64,000 nt of DNA from Salipiger marinus (GTDB taxonomy: Bacteria; Pseudomonadota; Alphaproteobacteria; Rhodobacterales; Rhodobacteraceae): positions 29,536 through 93,535 of the forward strand of contig NZ_FNEJ01000021.1 of NCBI RefSeq assembly GCF_900100085.1, in the 5' to 3' direction. The notes beneath the pieces were generated by a model that was not told where the DNA came from, did no database searches, and was given only the letters and a program-made list of their open reading frames with translations. The translations under genes and the position numbers were made by a program. Below are positions 1 through 8,052 of the stretch, in pieces (positions within the stretch are counted from its first letter, which is position 1; every line of letters begins with the position of its first letter).

Positions 1-1
1 G

Positions 2-574
2 GGGCCTGCGGGCGAGGGGCAGGATCCGTGGTTGTTCGACATGGCGACCAGCGCCATTCCGTTCAACAAGGTGCAGCTCAGCCGCGCGCTGGGGATCCCG
101 CTGCCGCCCGACACCGCGTCGAACGGGCAGGGGGTCAACACCACCGACCCTGACGAGGCCGCGATGCTGGCGCCGCTGGGGGGCGAGTTCGGCTACAAGG
201 GCGCGGGGCTGGCGGGGATTTCCGAAATCCTCAGCACCGCGCTGTCGGGCGCGCCGCTCAGCTTCGAGCTGCCGCCGATGATTTCCGAGGACATGGCGAC
301 ACCCCGGGGGCTGGGCGCCTTCGTGCTGGCGCTTGACCCAGCGGCCTTTGCCGGGCTTGATATCTTTACCGGAACGCTCAGGCGCTACCGGGACGCCATT
401 CGCGGCTCTGCCACCACCGCAGGAGGAACGGTGATGGCAGCAGGGGATCGCGAATGGTCCGAAGGCAGGCGGCGCCGGATGTCCGGTCTGCTGCTTGACC
501 AGACGGCGGTGGAGGCGCTGACGCGCTTCGCCGGGGAGAAGGGGATCGCACCGCTGGAGGTGCTGACCCGCTAG
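2..574 (+). CDS. Ldh/malate-lactate dehydrogenase family oxidoreductase, C-terminal part
   Basis: The frame is open from the first bases of the window and ends at 574, so only the last 190 residues are present and the true start lies outside. The stretch around ATSAIPFNKVQ, the GGEFGYKGAGLAG segment and the closing region are typical of the Ldh_2 family (NAD(P)-dependent 2-hydroxyacid dehydrogenases such as ureidoglycolate, diketogulonate and sulfolactate dehydrogenases). These are cytoplasmic enzymes that interconvert 2-hydroxy and 2-keto acids. A TRAP transporter starts 29 bp downstream on the same strand, so the enzyme probably acts on the imported organic acid. The exact substrate cannot be read from this fragment. 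Confidence 0.8.
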   Translation, partial: GPAGEGQDPWLFDMATSAIPFNKVQLSRALGIPLPPDTASNGQGVNTTDPDEAAMLAPLGGEFGYKGAGLAGISEILSTALSGAPLSFELPPMISEDMATPRGLGAFVLALDPAAFAGLDIFTGTLRRYRDAIRGSATTAGGTVMAAGDREWSEGRRRRMSGLLLDQTAVEALTRFAGEKGIAPLEVLTR

Positions 575-603
575 ACCACAGGTTACATCAGGGAGGAGAA
601 CAG

Positions 604-1593
604 ATGAACCGGATTACAAAGGCCGCCGCACTGGCCACCACGGCGGGGCTGGCGCTTGGCGCAGCGCTGCCCGCATCCGCACAGCAGGCCGAGCGCGTGC
701 TGAAATGGGCGCATGTCTACGAGGCGAACGAACCCTATCACACCTGCGCCGTCGCCGCGAATGACGCGCTGATGGCCGCCACCGACAACCGGCTGGGCGT
801 CGAGGTCTTCCCGGCGTCCTCGCTGGGCAAGGAAACCGACATCAACGAAGGCCTGAGCCTTGGCACGGTGGACATCATCTATACCGGCCAGCTGTTTGCG
901 GGCCGGGCTTACGGTCCCATCGCCATCGGCGGCGCGCCCTTCATGTTCCGCGATTACGCGCATTGGGATGCCTACCGCAATTCCGACCTGTTTGGGGAAC
1001 TGTCGCTGGGCTATAACGAGGCCACGGGCAACCACATCACCTCCATGACCTATTACGGCGAACGCCACGTGACGGCCAACAAGCCGATCGTGACCCCCGC
1101 CGACATGGAAGGGCTGAAGATCCGCGTGCCCAATGCCACGCTTTACATGATGTTCCCCGAAGCCACCGGCGCCAACCCCACCCCCATCGCCTTTGCCGAG
1201 GTCTATCTTGCGCTGCAGCAGGGCACGGTGGATGCGCAGGAAAACCCGCTGCCCACCATTCAGGCCAAGAAGTTCTATGAGGTGCAGTCCGACATCTCGC
1301 TGACCGGGCACATCACCGACGCGCTGCTGACCATCGTCGGCGGCCCGGCATGGGACAGCCTTGGCGAGGAAGATCACGCGGCGCTGGAGCAGGTTCTGGA
1401 CGAGGCGGCAGTCTGCGCCACCGACCAGATCATCAAGGCCGAAGAAGACCTCAAGGCGTGGTTCGCCGACGAGGGCGTGACCGTCAACGAAGTGGATCGC
1501 GGCCCGTTCATCGAAGCGGTGCAGGCGGTGCATAACGGCGACATGGCAAGCTGGGATCAGGAAACCTACGACCGGCTGCAGGCCATCGAGTAA
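604..1593 (+). CDS. TRAP transporter solute-binding protein, DctP family
   Basis: This 329-residue protein has a cleavable signal peptide (positively charged start, hydrophobic core, likely cut after residue 26 at ASA). The mature part has the DctP layout, including a segment around KIRVPNATLYMMF and the conserved AQENPLPTI region that lies near the ligand-binding arginine in this family. It would capture an organic acid in the periplasm and pass it to the membrane subunits encoded next. A good ribosome site (GGGAGGAG) precedes the ATG. The ligand is not determined; the neighbouring dehydrogenase and fumarylacetoacetase-type hydrolase suggest a hydroxy- or keto-acid. Confidence 0.9.
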   Translation: MNRITKAAALATTAGLALGAALPASAQQAERVLKWAHVYEANEPYHTCAVAANDALMAATDNRLGVEVFPASSLGKETDINEGLSLGTVDIIYTGQLFAGRAYGPIAIGGAPFMFRDYAHWDAYRNSDLFGELSLGYNEATGNHITSMTYYGERHVTANKPIVTPADMEGLKIRVPNATLYMMFPEATGANPTPIAFAEVYLALQQGTVDAQENPLPTIQAKKFYEVQSDISLTGHITDALLTIVGGPAWDSLGEEDHAALEQVLDEAAVCATDQIIKAEEDLKAWFADEGVTVNEVDRGPFIEAVQAVHNGDMASWDQETYDRLQAIE

Positions 1594-1701
1594 CGCTCCG
1601 GCCTGACCCAAGATCCGCACAAGCGCAGTGGCGGGGGCCTTCGGGCCTCTGCCCTGCCGCCTGTGCCTGCGCTTCCGCCTCTGCCACGAAAGGCTTTCCT
1701 C

Positions 1702-2292
1702 ATGACTGACGACACAGATCCGCGCCGGTCCGGCCCGCCGCCGGGGGATCACAGCCTGCAGATTTCCGATCTCGACAGTCAGGAGATCGACCTGTCGGAT
1801 CTGCGCTGGCAGGACGGGCTGGTGCTGGCGATCTTCTGGATCCTCGCGCTGGTGGTGTTCCTGCAGTTCTTCACCCGCTACGTGCTGAATGACAGCCTTG
1901 GCTGGACCGAGGAAATCGCCCGCTACCTGCTGATCGGCGTGACCTTTGCCGGGTCGGTGATGGCGGCGCGCAAGAACTGCCATATCGCGGTGGAATTCCT
2001 GTATCGCTGGGTGCCGCGTCCGCTGCGCCGGGTGATGCAGACGGTGATCGACCTGATCACCACCGGCTTTTTTGCCGCCCTTGCCGGGCTGTCGGTGCAG
2101 CTGGCCGGACGGACCGGGCAGATGATGGTGTCCATCGATGTGCCGAAGTCCTGGGTCTACTGGTTTGTTGCCGCCTGTTTCGCCGCGATGGCGGTGCATG
2201 CCGCGATCAACATGTGGCGCCACCTGTCAAGCGGCACCAGCCGCCTGATCGATCCCGAGCTTCATGCGGACGATGTCCGCGCCATCGACTGA
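1702..2292 (+). CDS. TRAP transporter small permease, DctQ family
   Basis: This 196-residue membrane protein has about four hydrophobic segments and the DctQ signature FTRYVLNDSLGWTEEIARY near residues 55-73. It is the small membrane subunit that bridges the binding protein and the large permease. I chose the ATG at 1702, which has GAAAGG upstream, over an in-frame upstream ATG at 1663 that lacks a ribosome site and would add a low-complexity leader. The N-terminal 35 residues are unusually hydrophilic for DctQ. The gene ends 7 bp before the large permease start, consistent with one transcript. Confidence 0.88.
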   Translation: MTDDTDPRRSGPPPGDHSLQISDLDSQEIDLSDLRWQDGLVLAIFWILALVVFLQFFTRYVLNDSLGWTEEIARYLLIGVTFAGSVMAARKNCHIAVEFLYRWVPRPLRRVMQTVIDLITTGFFAALAGLSVQLAGRTGQMMVSIDVPKSWVYWFVAACFAAMAVHAAINMWRHLSSGTSRLIDPELHADDVRAID

Positions 2293-2299
2293 GGACGTC

Positions 2300-3577
2300 A
2301 TGACCATTACCCTTCTTTTTGTGGCGCTGCTGGTCCTCATCCTGATCGGGGTGCCGGTGGCCATCGCGCTGGCGGGCGCCTCGGCGCTGTTCATCCTGTC
2401 GGGCACGGTGCCGCCCATGGTGGTGGCGCATCGCATGGTCAACGGCGTGGACAGCTTTCCGCTGCTGGCGGTGCCGTTCTTCATCCTTGCGGGCAACCTG
2501 ATGAACACGGCGGGCATCACCGAACGCATCTTCAACTTCGCGCTGGCGCTGGTGGGCTGGATGCGCGGCGGGCTGGGCCATGTGAACGTGGGCGCCAGCG
2601 TGATCTTCGCGGGCATGTCGGGGGCGGCGGTGGCCGATGCCGGCGGCCTTGGCGCCATCGAGATCAAGGCGATGCGCGATGCCAAATATGACACGGATTT
2701 TGCCGTGGGCATCACCGCCGCCTCCTCGACCATCGGGCCGATCATCCCGCCCTCGCTGCCCATGGTGATCTATGGCGTGGTGGCGGGCGCCTCCATCGGG
2801 CAGCTCTTTGCCGCAGGCTTCGTGCCCGGGCTGGTGATGGCGGTGGCGCTGATGCTGATGGTGGCATGGACCGCCCGGCGCCGCGGCTATCCGCGCGATC
2901 AGGCCTTTGTCTGGAAGATCCTGTTTTCCAGCTTCCGCCGCGCCTTCCTGTCGCTGATGACGCCGGTCATCATCGTGGGCGGCATCCTGAGCGGCGCCTT
3001 CACCCCGACCGAGGCCGCCGTTGCCGCCTGCGCCTATGCGATGTTCCTTGGCGCCGTGGTCTATCGCACGCTGACGCTGCGCCGCTTCGTGCGGGTGAGC
3101 TTCGACACCATCGAGACCACCGCCGTGGTGCTGCTGGTGGTGGGGGCCGCGTCGATCTTCGCGTGGATCCTGACCTCGAACCGGGTGCCGGAAATGGCGG
3201 CGGCGCTGCTGCTGGGGGCCTCGGACAATCCGTGGGTGATCCTGCTGCTCATCAACATCATCCTGCTGATCGTGGGCTGTTTCATGGAGACGGTGGCGGC
3301 GATCACCATTCTGGTGCCGGTGCTGCTGCCGGTGGCGGTGGCGATCGGGGTGGATCCGGTACATTTCGGGGTCATCGTGGTGCTGAACCTGATGCTGGGG
3401 CTGCTGACGCCGCCGGTGGGCATGGTGCTTTACGTGCTGTCGAGGGTGGCCAACATTCCCTTCGAGCGCGCCATGACCGGCACCGCGCCGTTCCTGATCC
3501 CGCTGGTGCTGGTGCTGATCCTCATCACCTATGTGCCGCAGATCACCATGTGGCTGCCCACGCTGATCTACCGTTGA
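2300..3577 (+). CDS. TRAP transporter large permease, DctM family
   Basis: This 425-residue, very hydrophobic protein has the length and about 12 membrane segments of DctM, the channel subunit that couples Na+ entry to solute uptake. Family motifs include FILAGNLMNTAGIT near residue 70, GMSGAAVADAGGLGAIEIKAM near 110-130 and a PPVGMVLYV region near the C-terminus. The ATG at 2300 is preceded by GAGG and follows the small permease by 7 bp; an in-frame ATG at 2264 would overlap the small permease and was not used. Two GC-rich hairpins follow the stop (repeat copy at 3595). Confidence 0.93.
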   Translation: MTITLLFVALLVLILIGVPVAIALAGASALFILSGTVPPMVVAHRMVNGVDSFPLLAVPFFILAGNLMNTAGITERIFNFALALVGWMRGGLGHVNVGASVIFAGMSGAAVADAGGLGAIEIKAMRDAKYDTDFAVGITAASSTIGPIIPPSLPMVIYGVVAGASIGQLFAAGFVPGLVMAVALMLMVAWTARRRGYPRDQAFVWKILFSSFRRAFLSLMTPVIIVGGILSGAFTPTEAAVAACAYAMFLGAVVYRTLTLRRFVRVSFDTIETTAVVLLVVGAASIFAWILTSNRVPEMAAALLLGASDNPWVILLLINIILLIVGCFMETVAAITILVPVLLPVAVAIGVDPVHFGVIVVLNLMLGLLTPPVGMVLYVLSRVANIPFERAMTGTAPFLIPLVLVLILITYVPQITMWLPTLIYR

Positions 3578-3594
3578 GCAGGCGGCAGGGCGGG

Positions 3595-3657
3595 AGGGGG
3601 CTCTGCCCCCTCTGCGGCTTTGCCGCAGTCACCCCCGGAGTTCAGGGGCAAGATGAA
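3595..3657 (+). repeat. GC-rich intergenic repeat, copy 1
   Basis: Two adjacent perfect hairpins (AGGGGGC-TCT-GCCCCCT at 3595-3611 and CTGCGGC-TTT-GCCGCAG at 3612-3628) are followed by a tail ACCCCCGGAGTTCAGGGG and GCAAGATGAAG. The same layout recurs at 13008, 15760, 16145, 26304 and 40049. This copy begins 18 bp after the TRAP large permease stop and points the same way, so it may end or process that transcript. The rest of the gap to 3866 is GC-rich and shows no gene that I can support. Confidence 0.75.
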
Positions 3658-3866
3658 GGCCGGCCTGTGGTCGCGGCAGGGCCCCGGGGGCTTGAGGGTG
3701 ACAGGGGGAGGCGCGGGTGGTGCCGGGCTGCCGGGTCCGCCCGGCCGGGCCGGACCGCTGCGGGGACGCGCAGGGGGCCCGCAACCGTTCGTGATGTCTT
3801 TCCCCCGCGGCAGGATCATGGCATGGACGGTGGTATGAAAATCTGACCACTTCTTGGAGGAAGAGC

Positions 3867-4706
3867 ATGAAACTTGCACGTTATGGCGAGAGAGGCGCGG
3901 AAAAGCCCGCGCTGGTGGATGGCGACGGCAAGCTGCGCGATCTGAGCGGCCATGTGGCCGACATCGCAGGCGATGTGCTGACCGATCTTGAGACGCTGAA
4001 AGCCATCGACCCCGCCTCGCTGCCGCTGGTCGAGGGCAGCCCGCGTCTGGGCGCCTGTGTGGGGGGCACGCGCAAGTTCATCTGCATCGGCCTGAACTAC
4101 GCCGATCACGCGGCGGAATCGGGCATGGACGTGCCGCCGGAGCCGGTGATCTTTGCCAAGTTCACCTCTGCCATCTGCGGGCCGAACGATCCGATCATCA
4201 TCCCGCGCAAATCCGTCAAGACCGACTGGGAGGTCGAGCTGGGTTTTGTCATCGGCAAGACCGCAAAATACGTCAAGGAAGAGGAGGCCATGGATCACGT
4301 CGCGGGCTTCTGCCTGATCAACGACGTGTCGGAGCGCGAGTTTCAGGCCGAGCGCGCGGGCCAGTGGGTGAAGGGCAAGTCTTCGGACAATTTCGGCCCG
4401 ACCGGCCCGTGGCTGGTGACCCCGGACGAGGTGGGCGATTTCGACAGCCTTGGTATGTGGCTCGACGTGAACGGCAAGCGCATGCAGGACGGCTCGACCG
4501 CCACCATGGTCTATCGCGTGCCGTTCCTCGTGTCCTATCTGTCGCAGTTCTTTACGCTGGAGCCGGGCGACATCATCTCCACCGGCACGCCTCCGGGCGT
4601 GGGTCTGGGCATGAAGCCGCCAGTTTACCTCAAGGCGGGGGATGTGGTCGAGCTTGGCATCGAGAAGCTGGGCAGCCAGCGGCAGGACTGCATCGACGAC
4701 GCCTGA
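3867..4706 (+). CDS. Fumarylacetoacetate hydrolase (FAH) family protein
   Basis: This 279-residue protein belongs to the FAH superfamily, which hydrolyses or decarboxylates C-C bonds in diketo acids. The N-terminal lid is at residues 1-70, followed by the KFICIGLNYADHA segment. Metal-binding acidic residues are visible in DWEVELGFVIG (E and E) and in INDVSERE (D). The closest subgroup by layout is the one with 2,4-diketo-3-deoxy-L-fuconate hydrolase and related sugar-acid enzymes. The start at 3867 has GGAGGAAGAG upstream. It lies downstream of the TRAP genes and probably belongs to the same catabolic unit; a perfect terminator follows at 4727. Confidence 0.9.
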   Translation: MKLARYGERGAEKPALVDGDGKLRDLSGHVADIAGDVLTDLETLKAIDPASLPLVEGSPRLGACVGGTRKFICIGLNYADHAAESGMDVPPEPVIFAKFTSAICGPNDPIIIPRKSVKTDWEVELGFVIGKTAKYVKEEEAMDHVAGFCLINDVSEREFQAERAGQWVKGKSSDNFGPTGPWLVTPDEVGDFDSLGMWLDVNGKRMQDGSTATMVYRVPFLVSYLSQFFTLEPGDIISTGTPPGVGLGMKPPVYLKAGDVVELGIEKLGSQRQDCIDDA

Positions 4707-4726
4707 GCGGAGGGGCTGACCAAAAG

Positions 4727-4759
4727 AGAACGGCGCGGGAGAGCTTCCCGCGCCGTTCT
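4727..4759. terminator. Strong hairpin terminator between convergent genes
   Basis: A 14-bp perfect inverted repeat (arm AGAACGGCGCGGGA, 5-nt loop GAGCT, arm TCCCGCGCCGTTCT) lies between the FAH gene (+) and the CHAP lipoprotein gene (-). It is flanked by short A and T runs, so it could stop transcription from both sides. Confidence 0.8.
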
Positions 4760-4784
4760 TATGTCTGCGCCCGCCGCTGTCCTG

Positions 4785-5342
4785 TTATCTGAGACGCTGC
4801 GGGTAGATGAAGCCGTCGATGGGGTAGACGCTGCCAAAGGCGGTGGGCTGGCTCTGCACCCGGACGGCGGACCAGTCGTTGCGGTCCGACACGTCGATCA
4901 CCGCCATGCGCAGCGAGACCTGATTGCGGTGCCAGTTGGCGTGGTCGACGCGCACCTCGCGCGGCGAGACCACCTCGGAGACCACGGCGACATGGCCCAT
5001 CGGCATGGATCCGGTGGAGCCGAAGGCCATCACCGCGCCCACGGCGGGCTGGCGTCCGCGCGCATAGAGATCCTTGGCGTTGGACCACCATGTTTCGGCA
5101 TTGCCGCGGATGTCGATGCCGCTGAGATTGCGCGCGAAGGGCACGCACCAGACGCGCTGGCCCTTGGCCTGCAGCGTTTCCGCCTCGCGCAGCGCCAGCG
5201 TCTGACGGTCGAGGTCAATCCCCATCTGGGAGGACAGCGGAAGCTGCTCCGACGGGGTCTTGGCGCAGGCGGCGGCCAGAAGAAGCAAAGCGCACAGGTA
5301 TGGAAGGCGGCGTATAGCCGTCCCGGAGCGGTTCACGCTCAT
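4785..5342 (-). CDS. CHAP-domain lipoprotein, probable peptidoglycan amidase/endopeptidase
   Basis: This 185-residue protein has a lipoprotein signal (hydrophobic stretch ending LLLAAAC, lipidated Cys26). The CHAP catalytic set is visible: Cys66 in WCVPFARN, His117 in MGHVAVV and a polar residue in the DHANW segment near 133-137. CHAP enzymes cut peptide cross-links in the cell wall. It should be anchored in the envelope facing the periplasm. Upstream at 5405 lies a TTAA-6-TTAA motif discussed as a finding. The gene is monocistronic and converges on the FAH gene. Confidence 0.85.
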   Translation of the reverse strand: MSVNRSGTAIRRLPYLCALLLLAAACAKTPSEQLPLSSQMGIDLDRQTLALREAETLQAKGQRVWCVPFARNLSGIDIRGNAETWWSNAKDLYARGRQPAVGAVMAFGSTGSMPMGHVAVVSEVVSPREVRVDHANWHRNQVSLRMAVIDVSDRNDWSAVRVQSQPTAFGSVYPIDGFIYPQRLR

Positions 5343-5490
5343 GCGTCCCTCGATCAGTTGTTTCTGCCCGGCCGCTCGTTGGTGGCGACCTTGGTCAGGT
5401 TCCCTTAACGAAGGTTAAAATCAAGACTTGGTTAACGGGCAGGGGGGTCCGGTGGCAGGATCTCGCCGATCGGTGCCCGCCAAAGCCGCG

Positions 5491-6003
5491 TCACAGCAGC
5501 GTTGCGGGATCGACCGCCACCAGCCCCAGCGCGCGGGCGGTTTCCAGCGACAGCTGCGCGCTGTCGAGGCCGCGTTCGGTCTGATAGGCGCGCAGCGCGC
5601 GGCGGGTGGCGGCATCCATCTGCCCGGTGATTGGGCCGCTGTGATAGCGGCGGGCCTGTAGTGCGCGCTGGACCGAGGCGATGAATTCCGCCGTCATCTC
5701 CGCCGGGCAGGGCGCCTGAAAGCGCATCTCGCCGCGCGGGCGCACCACGCGCGGCACCGGCGCGCGGCGATAGATCGGCGGGCGGATCACCGTGCCGTCC
5801 TCGGCAATTTCGGCCTGCACCACCTGCACCTCGCCCATCACCTGCTCGTAGATGGCGGGCACATGTTCGCGCGCCCAGCAGGTGCCGTCGGGATCGGTTT
5901 CGGGGGGTAGCGGCGGCGCGTCGGGCGGGGTGGGGGCGCAGGCGGCCAGCAGTCCGAGCAGGCTCAGGCGGAGGAGGACCGCAGGCGGGCGAAGGGGGAT
6001 CAT
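5491..6003 (-). CDS. Peptidoglycan-binding domain lipoprotein
   Basis: This 170-residue protein starts at the ATG at 6003. That choice gives a clean lipoprotein signal (LLGLLAAC, Cys22); longer in-frame starts add an arginine-rich leader that is not a signal. Residues of about 110-165 match a PG_binding_1 domain, with the pattern SVQRALQARRYHSGPITGQ followed by AATRRALRAYQTERGL. The middle part is proline- and arginine-rich. It is probably an anchored envelope protein that holds on to cell wall; no catalytic domain is visible. Confidence 0.8.
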   Translation of the reverse strand: MIPLRPPAVLLRLSLLGLLAACAPTPPDAPPLPPETDPDGTCWAREHVPAIYEQVMGEVQVVQAEIAEDGTVIRPPIYRRAPVPRVVRPRGEMRFQAPCPAEMTAEFIASVQRALQARRYHSGPITGQMDAATRRALRAYQTERGLDSAQLSLETARALGLVAVDPATLL

Positions 6004-6047
6004 CTGCTCTGGCCTTGTTCTGCTATGCGGGCGCGGGCGGAGCCTAG

Positions 6048-6515
<468 letters not shown>

Positions 6516-6608
6516 GATCCGCGTGCCGGGGCGCCGCGTCTGCCTTGCGCGCGTGGCCGCCCCGCACCCGCGGCGCGCGGAGGGGGCGGCGCCTGTGGTG
6601 GCGCGGCC

Positions 6609-7982
6609 CTAGCCCTGCGGCACCAGCTTGCCGGGGTTGAGCAGGCCCTTGGGATCAAGCGCGCGCTTGATCTCTCCCATCACGTCCCAGCCTTCGCCAT
6701 GTTCGGCGCGCATATAGGCGAGCTTGCCCAGACCCACGCCATGTTCGCCGGTCGAGGTGCCGCCGAGCGCCAGCGCCCGTTCGGCCATGCGGTGCGACAG
6801 CGCCTTGGCCGCCTCCAGATCCGCGGGGCTGTCGGGGTCGATGAGCAGGATGGCGTGGAAATTGCCGTCGCCGACATGGCCGAGGATCGGCCCGGGAATC
6901 GGGCTGGCGGCGATGTCGGCCTGAGTTTCCTCGACGGCGCGGGCCAGTTCTGAGATCGGCACGCAGATGTCGGTGACCAGCGCCCGCGCCCCGGGGCGCG
7001 AGGCGAGGATGGCGTAATAGCCGTTATGCCGCATCGCCCAGAGCGCGCGGCGTTCCTCTTCGCGGGCGGACCAGCGGAAGGGCGAGCCGCCGTGATCCTC
7101 GACGATCTCGGCAAAGCGGGCCGCATCCTGCGCCACGCTGTCGGGCGAGCCGTGGAATTCCACCAGCAGATGCGGCGCCTCGGCCATCTCCACCCCGGCA
7201 TAGCTGCTGAAGGCGCGGGCGGTGGCGGCATCGACAAATTCGATCCGCGCCATGGGAATGCCCATCTGGATGGTGTCCATCACCGCCGTCACCGCCGCCT
7301 GCATGTCGGGAAAGGCGCAGATGCCCGCGCTGGTGGCTTCGGGGATGCCATGCAGGCGCAGGGTCAGTTCGGTGACCAGCCCCAGCGTGCCTTCGGATCC
7401 GACCAGAAGCCCGGTCAGGTCATAGCCGGCGGAGGATTTGCGCGCCCGCGTGCCGGTGCGGATCACCCGCCCGTCGGCCAGCACCACCTGCAGCCCCAGC
7501 ACGTTGTCGCGCATGGTGCCGTAGCGCACCGCCGTGGTGCCGGAGGCGCGGGTCATCGCCATCCCGCCCAGCGTGGCATTGGCGCCGGGATCGACCGGAA
7601 ACATCAGCCCGGTCGCGCGCAGCTCCTGATTGAGCGCCTCGCGCGTCACGCCGGGCTGCAGGGTGACATCCATATCGGCGGGCCGGATCTGCAGCACCCG
7701 GTTCATGCGGGTGAAATCCACCACCACGCCGCCCTGGACCGCGAGCCCGTGGCCTTCCAGAGAGCTGCCCGCGCCCCAGCCCACCACCGGGCAGTCATGG
7801 GCCGCGCAGACCCGCATGATCTGCGCCACCTCCTCGACCGTGTCGGGATAGGCCACCGCATCGGGCAGGGTGAGCGGAAAATGCGACTCCGAACGGCCAT
7901 GCAGCTCCAGTTCGGACTTGGAGCGCGTGAGGCGTTCGCCTAGGAAGTGGGCCAGAGCCTCCAGGGCCGGTGCGGTTGTCAT
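6609..7982 (-). CDS. FAD-linked oxidase, D-lactate/glycolate dehydrogenase (GlcD/Dld) type
   Basis: This 457-residue protein has an N-terminal PCMH FAD-binding domain (residues about 45-220, with VVGWGAGSSLEGHG and GANATLGGMAMTRASGTTAVRYG) and a C-terminal FAD_oxidase_C domain ending with the GEHGVGLGKL motif. The layout fits cytochrome-linked D-lactate dehydrogenase, which oxidises D-2-hydroxy acids and passes electrons to the respiratory chain; glycolate or D-2-hydroxyglutarate are alternative substrates. The ATG at 7982 gives a normal N-terminus; longer in-frame starts would overlap the divergent channel gene. It is transcribed away from the ClC gene with a short shared upstream region. 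Confidence 0.88.
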   Translation of the reverse strand: MTTAPALEALAHFLGERLTRSKSELELHGRSESHFPLTLPDAVAYPDTVEEVAQIMRVCAAHDCPVVGWGAGSSLEGHGLAVQGGVVVDFTRMNRVLQIRPADMDVTLQPGVTREALNQELRATGLMFPVDPGANATLGGMAMTRASGTTAVRYGTMRDNVLGLQVVLADGRVIRTGTRARKSSAGYDLTGLLVGSEGTLGLVTELTLRLHGIPEATSAGICAFPDMQAAVTAVMDTIQMGIPMARIEFVDAATARAFSSYAGVEMAEAPHLLVEFHGSPDSVAQDAARFAEIVEDHGGSPFRWSAREEERRALWAMRHNGYYAILASRPGARALVTDICVPISELARAVEETQADIAASPIPGPILGHVGDGNFHAILLIDPDSPADLEAAKALSHRMAERALALGGTSTGEHGVGLGKLAYMRAEHGEGWDVMGEIKRALDPKGLLNPGKLVPQG

Positions 7983-8052
7983 TCGGGGTCCTCCAGACGT
8001 GCCGGGCGATCCTATCCAAGCCGCGCGCCCTGCGAAAGCCATGGGACGGGAA

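Noticed and set aside
583..2223. Long minus-strand open frame across the TRAP binding-protein and small-permease genes
   Set aside because: It is rich in His, Arg and Gly, has no domain and lies wholly opposite well-supported genes; high GC makes such frames open by chance.
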